The notes: generated by a model from the letters alone, not told the origin. A DNA stretch of 10,936 bases from Porticoccaceae bacterium (GCA_023229065.1 JALNZZ010000068.1:1-10936), one strand, 5' to 3'. Positions 1 to 7,418 are shown, numbered from the stretch's first letter. Numbers and translations: made by a program.

Positions 1-544
1 TGTCCGCCAGAAAGCGCTCAGCTTGCAGCAGGGCTGCTGGCCCCAAGTATTTGTCAGGGTTCCACCACCAGGACGGGCAGCCAGACGTACAGCAAGCACA
101 CAGAATACATTCGTACAGCCCATCAAGTTTTGCCCTCTCCTCAGGTGACTGACGCCTTTCCGTGGCTGGCACCGGGTCGTCGTTAATGAGGTAAGGCCGC
201 GCTTTGGCGTACTGTTCAAAGAATAACTTCTGGTCCACCACCAGGTCACGAATCACTGGCATACCCGTCAGCGGACGGATGATTAAAGTGCCGTTTTCCC
301 CCGTCATCTCGCTCACTGGCGTAATACAGGCCAAACGATTCACACCATTAATATTCATACCGTCGGAACCACACACCCCTTCGCGACAAGAGCGCCGATA
401 AGCCAGGGTCACGTCCTGCTCGCGCAGGTATTCGAGCACATCCAGCGCCATGGTCTTGCGAAAATGGTCAGGTACCTGCAGCACCTGCATTGACGGTACA
501 CTGTCCAACTCCGGGTTGTAGCGAAAAACTTCTACCTTGATCAT
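1..544 (-). CDS. sdhB: Succinate dehydrogenase iron-sulfur subunit (5' part, runs off the left edge)
   Basis: Electron-transfer subunit of complex II, which passes electrons from the FAD of SdhA to the quinone site in the inner membrane. The 181 visible codons cover the N-terminal ferredoxin domain with the [2Fe-2S] ligands C53, C58 and C73 (SCREGVCGSDG; Asp61 stands where many ferredoxins have Cys, as in E. coli SdhB). They also cover the start of the second cluster domain, CILCACC at 146-152 and C156, followed by the family-typical WWWNPDKYLGPAALL. The 3' end with the remaining cluster cysteines lies outside the window. The ATG at 544 has an AGGGGG ribosome site about 9 bases upstream and begins 23 bases after the stop of the PepSY gene, so the two are probably co-transcribed. 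Odd: sdhB normally follows sdhA, but here it follows unrelated genes. A fumarate reductase FrdB is the alternative; the sequence looks closer to SdhB. Confidence 0.93.
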   Translation of the reverse strand, partial: MIKVEVFRYNPELDSVPSMQVLQVPDHFRKTMALDVLEYLREQDVTLAYRRSCREGVCGSDGMNINGVNRLACITPVSEMTGENGTLIIRPLTGMPVIRDLVVDQKLFFEQYAKARPYLINDDPVPATERRQSPEERAKLDGLYECILCACCTSGCPSWWWNPDKYLGPAALLQAERFLAD

Positions 545-567
545 CAGCGCTGTACCCCCTGAAACGG

Positions 568-2064
568 TTAAAGGATCGGCTGTCCGCCCTGCGCGACAAC
601 TCTGCGACGGCGACGGTACTGCAGCCCCATACCAAGGGTAGCTGATACCAGCGCCAGCAAAACGATCACCACCGCCAGGCTGTCTCGCACCTGGCGCCCC
701 ACCCAGGGGGTGAGAAAGTTCCATTTATGGAGATGGCCAAAGACGTGCCCCTCCCAGCGATCCGGCGCAGTGGCATGATCGACCAGAGTCCCGTTGGCGG
801 GGTCGATAAAAGCACTGCCACCGGCATGACGAATTCGCCACACTGGCAGGCGCTTATTGCGAAAATCATAATCAGGTCCAAAAGCGCTTACCAGTTCTGT
901 ACCAACAATAGCGTCCTGTTCAATCCCCAGATGCTCCGCAGCGAAGTAACGAGCGAGACTGCGATCTGACCAGCCCTCCTCAGAGGTCCCTGTCAGGGCA
1001 ATGAGACGACTGGGCCGCTCGGTCGACGTGCCATCAAAACGCGCTTGCCGATGGACATGCTCATGCTGAGGGCCGGCAGGATGGGCTAACCGTAGCAGCA
1101 GAGTAGCGTTCGGTCCCTGCAGCAGACTTGCACCATTGAGCGGGGCATTTACCTCCTGAGACTCCAGCTGGGTGACAATGGTCTGATCTTGTTGCCACAA
1201 AGGTCTCAGGTCCAGTGCTGGGGCCGCCATAAAGCCGGTATCGGCGTCGGCGGCAACTTTGTGCCACAGGTGGTAGAGGCCACTGGAGGAAAATGCCAGT
1301 AGCGGCAACCATAGCAACAGAGCGAGGTAGCGGTGCCAACGCCGCCGGGCAGCGGGAATGTGGCGCGCCGGCATAACAAATACCAACGTAGCGCCGGCCA
1401 GCCCCAGCCCCAACAAGCTCAGGCTCAGCACTGTTAGCACCACAACCCTGAGCAGCTCCCAACTACTGAGCCAGCTAAAGGAATGCAGGCTGCGGAACAG
1501 AGCCTGCTGAGCGGTACGCATATTATTGCTCAGTGCTGCCAGGGCATTGAGCTCGGTATGCACGAAGGCTGTCATCCCGTCTTTGGTTGCGAAGCTCACT
1601 CGCCACACCGGCAGGAGGCGATTCACCTCAGGATAGGCATTGTCAAAACGGGTCTGCAAATACATTTCCCGAATCGGCGTGTCAGCGAGCCCGGTGTAGT
1701 AGCGGGCCAGCCACTCGCCCTGCTGACGATCGAAGTCGAGGTGCTCTGCACCTGTATCCAGTGCAAAGTAGCGACGCTGGTTGGTGTCGGTAACCTGTAA
1801 TTTGTTGCCGTCGGCGGTCGGTACTATCCTGACCTGCTGCGCACTGGCAATACCCTGGCTGGCCAGAATCGCCGGGATAGCGGCGATCTCAGTGGACTCG
1901 ATATGGGCTTGGGGTGGAAAAAACACCGCAGGCTGTGGGCCAAACCAGGTCATTAAAGGATGGGTGAGACCGGAGATGCCAAACAACAGCAAAGCAATAC
2001 CGCCCACCCAACCGAGCCGGCGGTGCCATACCCTGGCCTTCTGCACCCATCTGGATTTGTTCAT
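568..2064 (-). CDS. PepSY-associated transmembrane protein
   Basis: Inner-membrane protein of the PepSY_TM (PiuB/FpvG/FoxB-like) group, whose studied members work with TonB receptors and are implicated in reducing or releasing siderophore-bound iron. The 498-residue product has a basic N-terminus, a first membrane helix at about 17-40, a large periplasmic part with PepSY-like segments, paired helices at about 204-231 and 245-266, and a last helix near the C-terminus before an RRRRR stretch. Histidines lie beside or within the helices (H14, H35, H244, H265, H268 and an FGHLHKW motif before the last helix), as expected for a heme- or metal-handling redox protein. The ATG at 2064 was chosen because AGGA lies 9 bases upstream; a GTG at 2085 in the same frame would add seven residues. 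It starts 28 bases after the TonB receptor stop and is followed by sdhB. Family call is firm; the substrate is inferred only from context. Confidence 0.82.
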   Translation of the reverse strand: MNKSRWVQKARVWHRRLGWVGGIALLLFGISGLTHPLMTWFGPQPAVFFPPQAHIESTEIAAIPAILASQGIASAQQVRIVPTADGNKLQVTDTNQRRYFALDTGAEHLDFDRQQGEWLARYYTGLADTPIREMYLQTRFDNAYPEVNRLLPVWRVSFATKDGMTAFVHTELNALAALSNNMRTAQQALFRSLHSFSWLSSWELLRVVVLTVLSLSLLGLGLAGATLVFVMPARHIPAARRRWHRYLALLLWLPLLAFSSSGLYHLWHKVAADADTGFMAAPALDLRPLWQQDQTIVTQLESQEVNAPLNGASLLQGPNATLLLRLAHPAGPQHEHVHRQARFDGTSTERPSRLIALTGTSEEGWSDRSLARYFAAEHLGIEQDAIVGTELVSAFGPDYDFRNKRLPVWRIRHAGGSAFIDPANGTLVDHATAPDRWEGHVFGHLHKWNFLTPWVGRQVRDSLAVVIVLLALVSATLGMGLQYRRRRRVVAQGGQPIL

Positions 2065-2092
2065 GGCCGGTCGTCCTGCTTCCACTCGCCTG

Positions 2093-4222
2093 TCACAGCC
2101 GCACTCTCACACCGACCGTTGCCGTGCGCGGCTGGCCGGGCCGGTAGTCCAAGGCTGTCGCACCCACTTGGTTACTTACGTAGGTAGCATGGCGCCGGTC
2201 AGTGAGATTATGGATGCGGCCGTACAGTTCGCAGTTTTTGTTGAGACGGTACTGGCCCCGCAGGGCCACCAGGTTGTGTCCACCGTAACGCTGACTATTC
2301 GCTTCATCAGTATAGTAACGACCCAGGTGGCTCCATTCCAGTTCCACCCGCCACCGCTCATCGGGAGCCTGATAGGCCAGGCTGGCGTTGCCCATATCTC
2401 GCGGCGCACGCGGTATGGCATTACCGTCGAAACGACAGGTGGCGCTGCCGCACACTGTACTGAAATCACGATAGTCCTGGCGACTGTGGCTCCAGGCAAG
2501 TGAGGCATGCCAGTGTTCCGACAAATGTGCCTCCAGCGTCAATTCCACTCCCTTATGACGACTTTCACCGCTGTTGACAGTCATCCGGGTACCGTCGCTG
2601 ATCAGGCTGACGATGTCATCTTCCACCACCATGTGATAGAGAGCGAGATCGTAATCCAGCCTCTTCGTGAGCTGCCCGCGCAGCCCCACCTCGTGACTCA
2701 CGGCTGTGACAGGCTCCAGATTCGTAGTGTCTGCCACCGCGCCGCCGCGAAATAATTGTCCGGCAGTGGGTGCCCGAAAGGCATGGCGGCGACTGGCGTA
2801 GAGGTTGTGGTGTGGATGCAGGTCGTACACCAGTCCGAGCTTGGGGCTCCACTGGTCGAAGCGAACGGTCTGGCTGTCAGGGCGGAAGTGGCGGGAAGGA
2901 AAAGGTAATGGCGCAAATACACCTACCTCGGCGCTATCGGCAGCCAGGCGGTCCTGGTAATCCACTTCGAAGCTGTCGTAACGCAAGCCAGCAGTAAGCC
3001 GCAAACCAGGTAACGGCTGCCATTCAAGCTGGGTATAGGGAGACAGGGCCAGCTGATCCGCATCAAAATAATAGTTCGTCCGGCCAGTGCGGGCATAGTC
3101 CACATACAAATTGCCTTCCTGGTACAGCTGAATACGGTGTTCCCGGTAGCTGGAGGGCGTATAGTCCACATCCATTCCCGCAATCCACTCTACATTCAGC
3201 CCATCGAAGACACGGCGTTGTTTAAACATCAAGCCGATAGTCTGAAATTCTGTGGTGTAGACATTGGGATCATAGGACAACATCCAAAAAGGCATCAGGT
3301 CCATGCGGTTGTCGCGGTAGAAAGCGGTAATAGACCACTGCACCCGGTCATCCGGTTCCCACACCCAGGCGCTCGACAGGCGCAAGGCCTGCACCTCGCG
3401 AAAGCCAACATCTCCACGATAGTAATTGGTCCTCGGACGGCGGCGATAATCCTCTTCATCGAGAGTAGAGATACCGCTCTGATCGATGTCCGACCAGGCC
3501 AACACTGTCTGGCTCGACAGCGTAGAAGTCCAGTCCCTGTCCCAGCGAGCGGTGACAGACAGGCGACGGTAATCGCCATGATCACGGAAATCACTCTGGT
3601 CAGTGAAATTGACCTGCACGCCTATGCGATCGGCCTCGCCGAGAGGGCCGCTGGCTGCCAACAAGGCTCGATATCCCTCGTGCTCATTAGCTTCCAGTGT
3701 TGCCTCAAGCTCGCGGCTATCCCCTGGCTCACGGGTGAGACTGTTGATGAGCCCTCCAATGGCATCCGAACCGTACAGAGCCGAGCCGGGGCCACGGGTC
3801 ACTTCAACCCGTGCAGCCTGGCTCATATCGATTTCGTACAGTCCATTGTGGTTGAAAAACCCTGTGGGGCGGGTGGGAATACCGTCCTCCAGAAACAAAT
3901 AAACACCACCGGTAGTCAACGGCTGACGAATAGCTGTCATATGCCCCTCGCCGCCGACATGGTTGACGTGTACGCCAGCAAGTCGGTTGAGTAGCTCCGA
4001 GGGATGACTCGGCGCCACCTGCTCAATAGCGGTCCGGTCGAGCACCCCTACTGACTCCGGCAGTTCCTGACGAGCACGCGCCTCGCGCGTCGACGTAACA
4101 ATAATTTCTTCCAGCCGCGGAGTGTGAAAATGGGCCACCTGTAGCGGCTCGGCTACAGCGAGAGCTGATGTGGCGACCGCCGTTGCATAAGCAAAATACC
4201 GACAGGTGTGACGAATGGACAT
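2093..4222 (-). CDS. TonB-dependent outer-membrane receptor
   Basis: A 709-residue outer-membrane importer for a metal complex or other scarce ligand, powered by TonB-ExbBD. A signal peptide (about 1-24, ending ALAVA) is followed by a TonB-box-like EEIIVTSTR at 38-46. The plug domain spans about 45-165 and includes GPGSALYGSDAIGG. The rest is a 22-strand-type barrel with alternating aromatic residues, ending in the typical NLTDRR...YRPGQPRTATVGVRVRL block. The last residue is Leu rather than the common Phe. The ATG at 4222 has GAGGGAG 7 bases upstream; an ATG six bases earlier is out of frame. The following PepSY gene starts 28 bases after the stop, a pairing typical of iron-siderophore uptake. 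The ligand cannot be read from sequence. The copper-enzyme neighbours suggest copper as an alternative, but the Met/His-rich stretches of OprC/NosA-type copper receptors are not evident. Confidence 0.92.
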   Translation of the reverse strand: MSIRHTCRYFAYATAVATSALAVAEPLQVAHFHTPRLEEIIVTSTREARARQELPESVGVLDRTAIEQVAPSHPSELLNRLAGVHVNHVGGEGHMTAIRQPLTTGGVYLFLEDGIPTRPTGFFNHNGLYEIDMSQAARVEVTRGPGSALYGSDAIGGLINSLTREPGDSRELEATLEANEHEGYRALLAASGPLGEADRIGVQVNFTDQSDFRDHGDYRRLSVTARWDRDWTSTLSSQTVLAWSDIDQSGISTLDEEDYRRRPRTNYYRGDVGFREVQALRLSSAWVWEPDDRVQWSITAFYRDNRMDLMPFWMLSYDPNVYTTEFQTIGLMFKQRRVFDGLNVEWIAGMDVDYTPSSYREHRIQLYQEGNLYVDYARTGRTNYYFDADQLALSPYTQLEWQPLPGLRLTAGLRYDSFEVDYQDRLAADSAEVGVFAPLPFPSRHFRPDSQTVRFDQWSPKLGLVYDLHPHHNLYASRRHAFRAPTAGQLFRGGAVADTTNLEPVTAVSHEVGLRGQLTKRLDYDLALYHMVVEDDIVSLISDGTRMTVNSGESRHKGVELTLEAHLSEHWHASLAWSHSRQDYRDFSTVCGSATCRFDGNAIPRAPRDMGNASLAYQAPDERWRVELEWSHLGRYYTDEANSQRYGGHNLVALRGQYRLNKNCELYGRIHNLTDRRHATYVSNQVGATALDYRPGQPRTATVGVRVRL

Positions 4223-4337
4223 CTCATGGCTCCCTCAAGAGTGACAGGCGTGACTTGCACCACGCCAGCAAGCTGACACCGTGACACTTGATATGACCGC
4301 TACATACACAACCTAAAACCTCGTCTCATCCCGAGTA
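4223..4337. promoter_or_regulatory. Intergenic region with hairpin and direct repeats before the TonB receptor
   Basis: This 115-base gap separates the multicopper oxidase stop from the receptor start. It holds a 6-bp inverted repeat GGCGTG/CACGCC with an 8-base loop (4247-4266), about 25 bases upstream of the receptor ATG. It also holds two imperfect direct repeats of the form TGACA-(N)-GTGAC-(A)-CTT (4242-4256 and 4274-4289), starting 32 bases apart, near three helical turns. These look like a regulator-binding array controlling the receptor operon. No Fur box and no convincing sigma-70 or sigma-54 promoter was found, nor a strong terminator behind the oxidase gene, so read-through from the nirK cluster cannot be excluded. 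Confidence 0.35.
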
Positions 4338-5393
4338 TCAGTGGCCGTGTCCAGACGACGTCCGTGGACGCCGCTCCAGCGTCGGGTCTACCCCCTTGAA
4401 GACCTCGATATCATGGAGTCCGTGGGGCTTCGCCAGGGATTCACTCATATAAAAATCAGGCTCAAACTCGACGTCCTTCCACATGTAGAAATCCGGCTTT
4501 TCGATCCCCTCGTACTCAACCACCATCATAGTGCCGCCCATTTCCTTACCGCCTGCGGTGGTGTTTTCCTCAATGTGATCGTGCACCATCCAGATGCCTG
4601 GGTTATTCATCCTAACGATGATGTCGTAGCGTTCACCGGGCTGAATCGGTACCACGTCGGCCCAATACGGATGAGGCAGTGCAGTGCCGTCCTTGTGGGT
4701 GATCAAGACGTCGTGACCGTGGAGGTGGAAAGCCACTGGCGAGGTGGGTGCATACAAGCGCATGCGCAGTACATCCCCCTCTTTTACCCGCAGCGGCTGG
4801 TTATAGGGGTGAGACTTGCCATTGATAGAAAAATAATCCAGCTCACGACCCGGTACCGCATTTTCACCATAGGTATAGGCTACCGAGGAATCCCAGCTGG
4901 AAAAGAATAAGACAGCCTCTTTGGTGACTTCTTTTTCCAGCTCGGTGGGCTCTTTAGGATCGACGATCAGAGCACCCCACATACCGCGCAAATCGATATG
5001 CTCGGCGGTGTTGACGTGGCAGTGATACCAGAGGCTACCGGTCTTGTTGGCCACGAACCGGTAGACGAAACTATCACCGGGTTCGATAGCTGGCTGGGTC
5101 ACCTCCGGGACGCCATCCATTTGCCAGGTTCCGGTCTGATAGATACCGTGCCAATGGATCGTGTGGGTGAGTGTCGTATTGTTGAAGACCGTCACTTCGA
5201 TTTCGTCACCTTCCTTGACCCGCATCAGCGGCGCCGGCACCTGGCCGTTGAAGGCCCAGACTTTGGGACTAAAACCGGGAGCGACCTCCAGGTCGACCTC
5301 CTCAATCGTCAACTCGAACTGCCGAAATTCAGCATGAACATTGAGGGCAAAAAAACAGGCCGCAGCCAGCGTTAGCGGTAAAATCTTGTTCAT
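4338..5393 (-). CDS. Two-domain multicopper oxidase, type-1 copper in domain 1 (NcgA-like)
   Basis: Periplasmic blue copper oxidase of 351 residues with signal peptide (about 1-21, ending NVHA) and two cupredoxin domains. Domain 1 carries a complete type-1 site (H77, C125, H132, M138) and the trinuclear ligands H80, H82, H124 and H126 in HTIHWHG and WYHCHVNTAEHIDLRGM. Domain 2 supplies H223 and H225 (HLHGH) and H271 and H273 (HDH) but has lost its type-1 site: Val220 stands for the first His and Asp272 for the Cys. That is the type C arrangement, in which trimers form trinuclear sites at domain interfaces, as in the Nitrosomonas europaea blue copper oxidase from its nirK locus. The ATG at 5393 lies 4 bases after the cytochrome stop, with GGAG upstream; an in-frame start at 5459 would overlap that gene and bury the signal peptide. 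It ends in SGHGH, possibly metal-binding. The oxidized substrate is unknown; Cu(I) or a reduced nitrogen compound is possible. Confidence 0.9.
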   Translation of the reverse strand: MNKILPLTLAAACFFALNVHAEFRQFELTIEEVDLEVAPGFSPKVWAFNGQVPAPLMRVKEGDEIEVTVFNNTTLTHTIHWHGIYQTGTWQMDGVPEVTQPAIEPGDSFVYRFVANKTGSLWYHCHVNTAEHIDLRGMWGALIVDPKEPTELEKEVTKEAVLFFSSWDSSVAYTYGENAVPGRELDYFSINGKSHPYNQPLRVKEGDVLRMRLYAPTSPVAFHLHGHDVLITHKDGTALPHPYWADVVPIQPGERYDIIVRMNNPGIWMVHDHIEENTTAGGKEMGGTMMVVEYEGIEKPDFYMWKDVEFEPDFYMSESLAKPHGLHDIEVFKGVDPTLERRPRTSSGHGH

Positions 5394-5397
5394 AGCT

Positions 5398-5757
5398 TTA
5401 CTCTCCGTTTCGACAGCACAGATTGCGCATATGGCTAACCAGCGCGTGAATATCGTCATCGTCCAGATTGCCGCCCCAGGCTGGCATCAGAACGGACTTG
5501 TTGATGCTCTTGCCGCCGTGCTTGACGGCTTTGAACAACTCTTCGTCGCTGCGGGCCGTCATTTCGGCAGTGTCGTGATGATTTCTCGGCTGTACGCTCA
5601 ACGCAGGCACATTGACACCATCACCGTGGCCGGAAAGACCGTGACATTGAACGCAGTAAACGTTGTAGAGCTTTTCACCGCGAGCGACATCATCAGCGTA
5701 GGCGAGCGGAATACAGCCAAGAGCCAGGGTTGCCGCCATTAGCAAAGACTTCTTCAT
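5398..5757 (-). CDS. Monoheme class I cytochrome c (NcgC-like)
   Basis: Small periplasmic electron carrier of 119 residues. A signal peptide (about 1-21, ending AYA) precedes one heme site, CVQCH at 35-39; the likely distal ligand is Met91 in VLMPAWGG, with the usual closing helix after it. The start ATG overlaps the TGA of the diheme cytochrome by four bases (ATGA), and the multicopper oxidase starts 4 bases after its stop, so the genes are translationally coupled. In this setting it most likely relays electrons between the diheme cytochrome and NirK or the oxidase. Odd: a vicinal Cys pair (C114-C115) near the C-terminus, absent from ordinary small cytochromes c, which could form a disulfide or bind metal. 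Cys15 in the signal sequence lacks a proper lipobox, so a lipoprotein is unlikely. Confidence 0.9.
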   Translation of the reverse strand: MKKSLLMAATLALGCIPLAYADDVARGEKLYNVYCVQCHGLSGHGDGVNVPALSVQPRNHHDTAEMTARSDEELFKAVKHGGKSINKSVLMPAWGGNLDDDDIHALVSHMRNLCCRNGE

Positions 5758-6452
5758 GGCTGTTCCTCCCCGATCAATTTCAGGTAATTAGTCAGTCTTG
5801 CTACCGCGCCCTCATTGAGCCCCGATTTGGGCATCAAGGTATGCGGATCCCACGCTACCGGGTCGGCAATAAAAGACGCGATAAACGCCGGCTGCAGACG
5901 TTGCCAGGCGGTGTACAACTCGGGACCGGACAACCCTCCGTAGCCGGGCTCATCGCTGTGACAGGCATCGCAGCCATTGAATTTGGAGAAATTCAACTGC
6001 CCCATGCGCTTGGCAATGGTGCCTGGCTCATAAGTATTGGCTGCAATGAGATCGTCGTGGTGCCGCAGACTCATCAAATAAGTGGCGACTTCACTCGCCT
6101 GTTCAGCTGTCAGCGCCGGATGTTCGATCAGTTTGTCGGGATCAATCACATCGAACTCTTCGCTTTCCTTCACGGCAGCCGCTGGGAAGATGCCAGCTGG
6201 CCGCAAGCGAGTGGGATTCTGCAGCCAGGACTCCAGCCACTCCGGCTGAAATTTATTCCCTGCGTAATACAAGGGTGGGCCCTTGCGATCGATGCGCTCC
6301 TGAATACCGAGCGCTTCATAGTCCGGTCGTTCCAGCGCATGGCAAGCTGCACACTCTGTGCGGACCAGCTCCTCGGCCCCAGCAGCCAAGGCCACCGGAG
6401 CCGACCCCAAACCCACCAGTATCAGGGCTGCCCATAGGATTCCCTGTTTCAT
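5754..6452 (-). CDS. Diheme cytochrome c (NcgB-like)
   Basis: Periplasmic diheme cytochrome c of 232 residues. It has a signal peptide (about 1-24, ending ALAA), heme sites CAACH (34-38) and CDACH (161-165), and two cytochrome domains. Domain 2 has a plausible distal Met207 (TLMPKSG). Domain 1 has the usual WLESWLQNPTRLRP segment, but the expected MP motif reads FP (F89-P90), so the first heme may lack its Met ligand or use another residue. Start: ATG at 6452 with AGAGG 8 bases upstream; an in-frame GTG at 6461 is less likely. It begins 15 bases after the nirK stop and overlaps the next cytochrome by four bases. The pairing with NirK, a monoheme cytochrome and a two-domain oxidase matches the Nitrosomonas ncgB context. 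Probable role: electron donor or acceptor in the nitrite/NO branch. Confidence 0.9.
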   Translation of the reverse strand: MKQGILWAALILVGLGSAPVALAAGAEELVRTECAACHALERPDYEALGIQERIDRKGPPLYYAGNKFQPEWLESWLQNPTRLRPAGIFPAAAVKESEEFDVIDPDKLIEHPALTAEQASEVATYLMSLRHHDDLIAANTYEPGTIAKRMGQLNFSKFNGCDACHSDEPGYGGLSGPELYTAWQRLQPAFIASFIADPVAWDPHTLMPKSGLNEGAVARLTNYLKLIGEEQP

Positions 6453-6467
6453 GGTCGTCACCTCTGT

Positions 6468-7418
6468 TTAGCGTAATAGCAGTTGATCGCCGCGACCTTT
6501 GTTCTCATCGGCATCGGCATGATTCATCAGCACGCTGATAGCACCGCCGTAAGCATGTTTCATGCGGTGGTCAACCAGAGCATTGTTGGTGGGGCGGTCG
6601 GCGGGGCTGATCAGGTCGAGCGTCATGCCGTGTGCAGGCGCGATCTCGGCGGTCTGCATGGCGTGGCGCACATTCTTCGGATTACCGTTATCCCATACCT
6701 GCTCCCAGATACCGGCAATGGGGTGGAATGCCACGGCGTCGTTGATCATGGCGTTGACGAAGTGGAAACGCACTCGCTCACCCGGCTTGGATTCCAGCAC
6801 CAGGCTGGCGTTTGGATCGTGAACCGGGCTGTAGTGGAATTGCTTGCCATTAATGATTGCGCCCTCCCAGCCGACACCTATCATGCGATCATCAGCAGAT
6901 GCACCGTCGGTAAAGATATCTCCCTGCACCAGGACATACTCACGGTCCGGCTTGGGAAAGCTCTCGCTGTACCCTTCTGCCGGATCGACAATAATCACAC
7001 CATACATACCGCGGCTAATATGCTCAGCCATCGAGTCGGCACCGCAGTGATAGATGAAAACACCCGGGTACTCTGCCTTGAAAGTGAACTGCTTGGTGTC
7101 GCCGGGCTTAATCTCTTCGAACTCATCGAGCACATCGGCTCTGGCGGCGTGAAAATCCATGGAGTGGCTCTGCTCGTTACCCGGGTCGTTGAGCAAAGTG
7201 AAGTTCACTACATCGCCCTGTTTGACTCGCACCAGCGGCCCCGGCACGATGCCGTCGTACGTCCACATGCGATGGGTAGTACCGCTATTATCGGTGACAA
7301 CATCGACCTCTCTCGCTGTCATCGTCACTTCGACCACATTGGCCGCCGACGCCATACCAGCCAAGGCCAGCGATGAAAAAATTGCTGATTGAATTGCTGT
7401 TTTCATGATTTTTTTCAT
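6468..7418 (-). CDS. nirK: Copper-containing nitrite reductase (NO-forming)
   Basis: Periplasmic enzyme reducing nitrite to nitric oxide. The 316-residue precursor has a signal peptide (about 1-25, ending ASA) and two cupredoxin domains. Type-1 copper ligands are H85, C125, H133 and M138 (YHCGADSMAEHISRGM). Type-2 ligands are H90 (HSMDFH), H124 and probably H284 (LVDH). The catalytic pair is D88 and H232 (FHPIAG). All active-site residues are therefore present. The Cys-to-His spacing is 8 residues, one less than in classical denitrifier NirK, and the protein is short, closer to the ammonia-oxidizer type. The ATG at 7418 has GAGGAAG 6 bases upstream; ATG 7406 is a weaker in-frame choice. It is the first gene of the four-gene cluster and lies behind a sigma-54 promoter with NorR-type sites. 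The two-domain multicopper oxidase family is the only serious alternative, excluded by the HxxDxH and single-HCH pattern. Confidence 0.93.
   Translation of the reverse strand: MKKIMKTAIQSAIFSSLALAGMASAANVVEVTMTAREVDVVTDNSGTTHRMWTYDGIVPGPLVRVKQGDVVNFTLLNDPGNEQSHSMDFHAARADVLDEFEEIKPGDTKQFTFKAEYPGVFIYHCGADSMAEHISRGMYGVIIVDPAEGYSESFPKPDREYVLVQGDIFTDGASADDRMIGVGWEGAIINGKQFHYSPVHDPNASLVLESKPGERVRFHFVNAMINDAVAFHPIAGIWEQVWDNGNPKNVRHAMQTAEIAPAHGMTLDLISPADRPTNNALVDHRMKHAYGGAISVLMNHADADENKGRGDQLLLR

Noticed and set aside
1781..2503. 240-codon plus-strand frame spanning the PepSY and receptor genes
   Set aside because: It crosses two real minus-strand genes and resembles no known product.
3137..3994. 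285-codon plus-strand frame inside the TonB receptor
   Set aside because: Antisense shadow of a well-supported receptor gene, with no ribosome site or domain.
4247..4262. Sigma-54 promoter for the TonB receptor (TGGTGCA-AGTC-ACGCC on the minus strand)
   Set aside because: GG and GC are spaced correctly, but both boxes otherwise match poorly and no IHF or activator sites accompany it.
4247..4266. Intrinsic terminator behind the multicopper oxidase gene
   Set aside because: The GGCGTG hairpin is not followed by a T run and lies close to the receptor start; it reads better as a leader or operator element.
6483..7376. 297-codon open frame on the plus strand across nirK
   Set aside because: It is antisense to a nirK with all copper ligands intact, and its translation has no recognisable domain.
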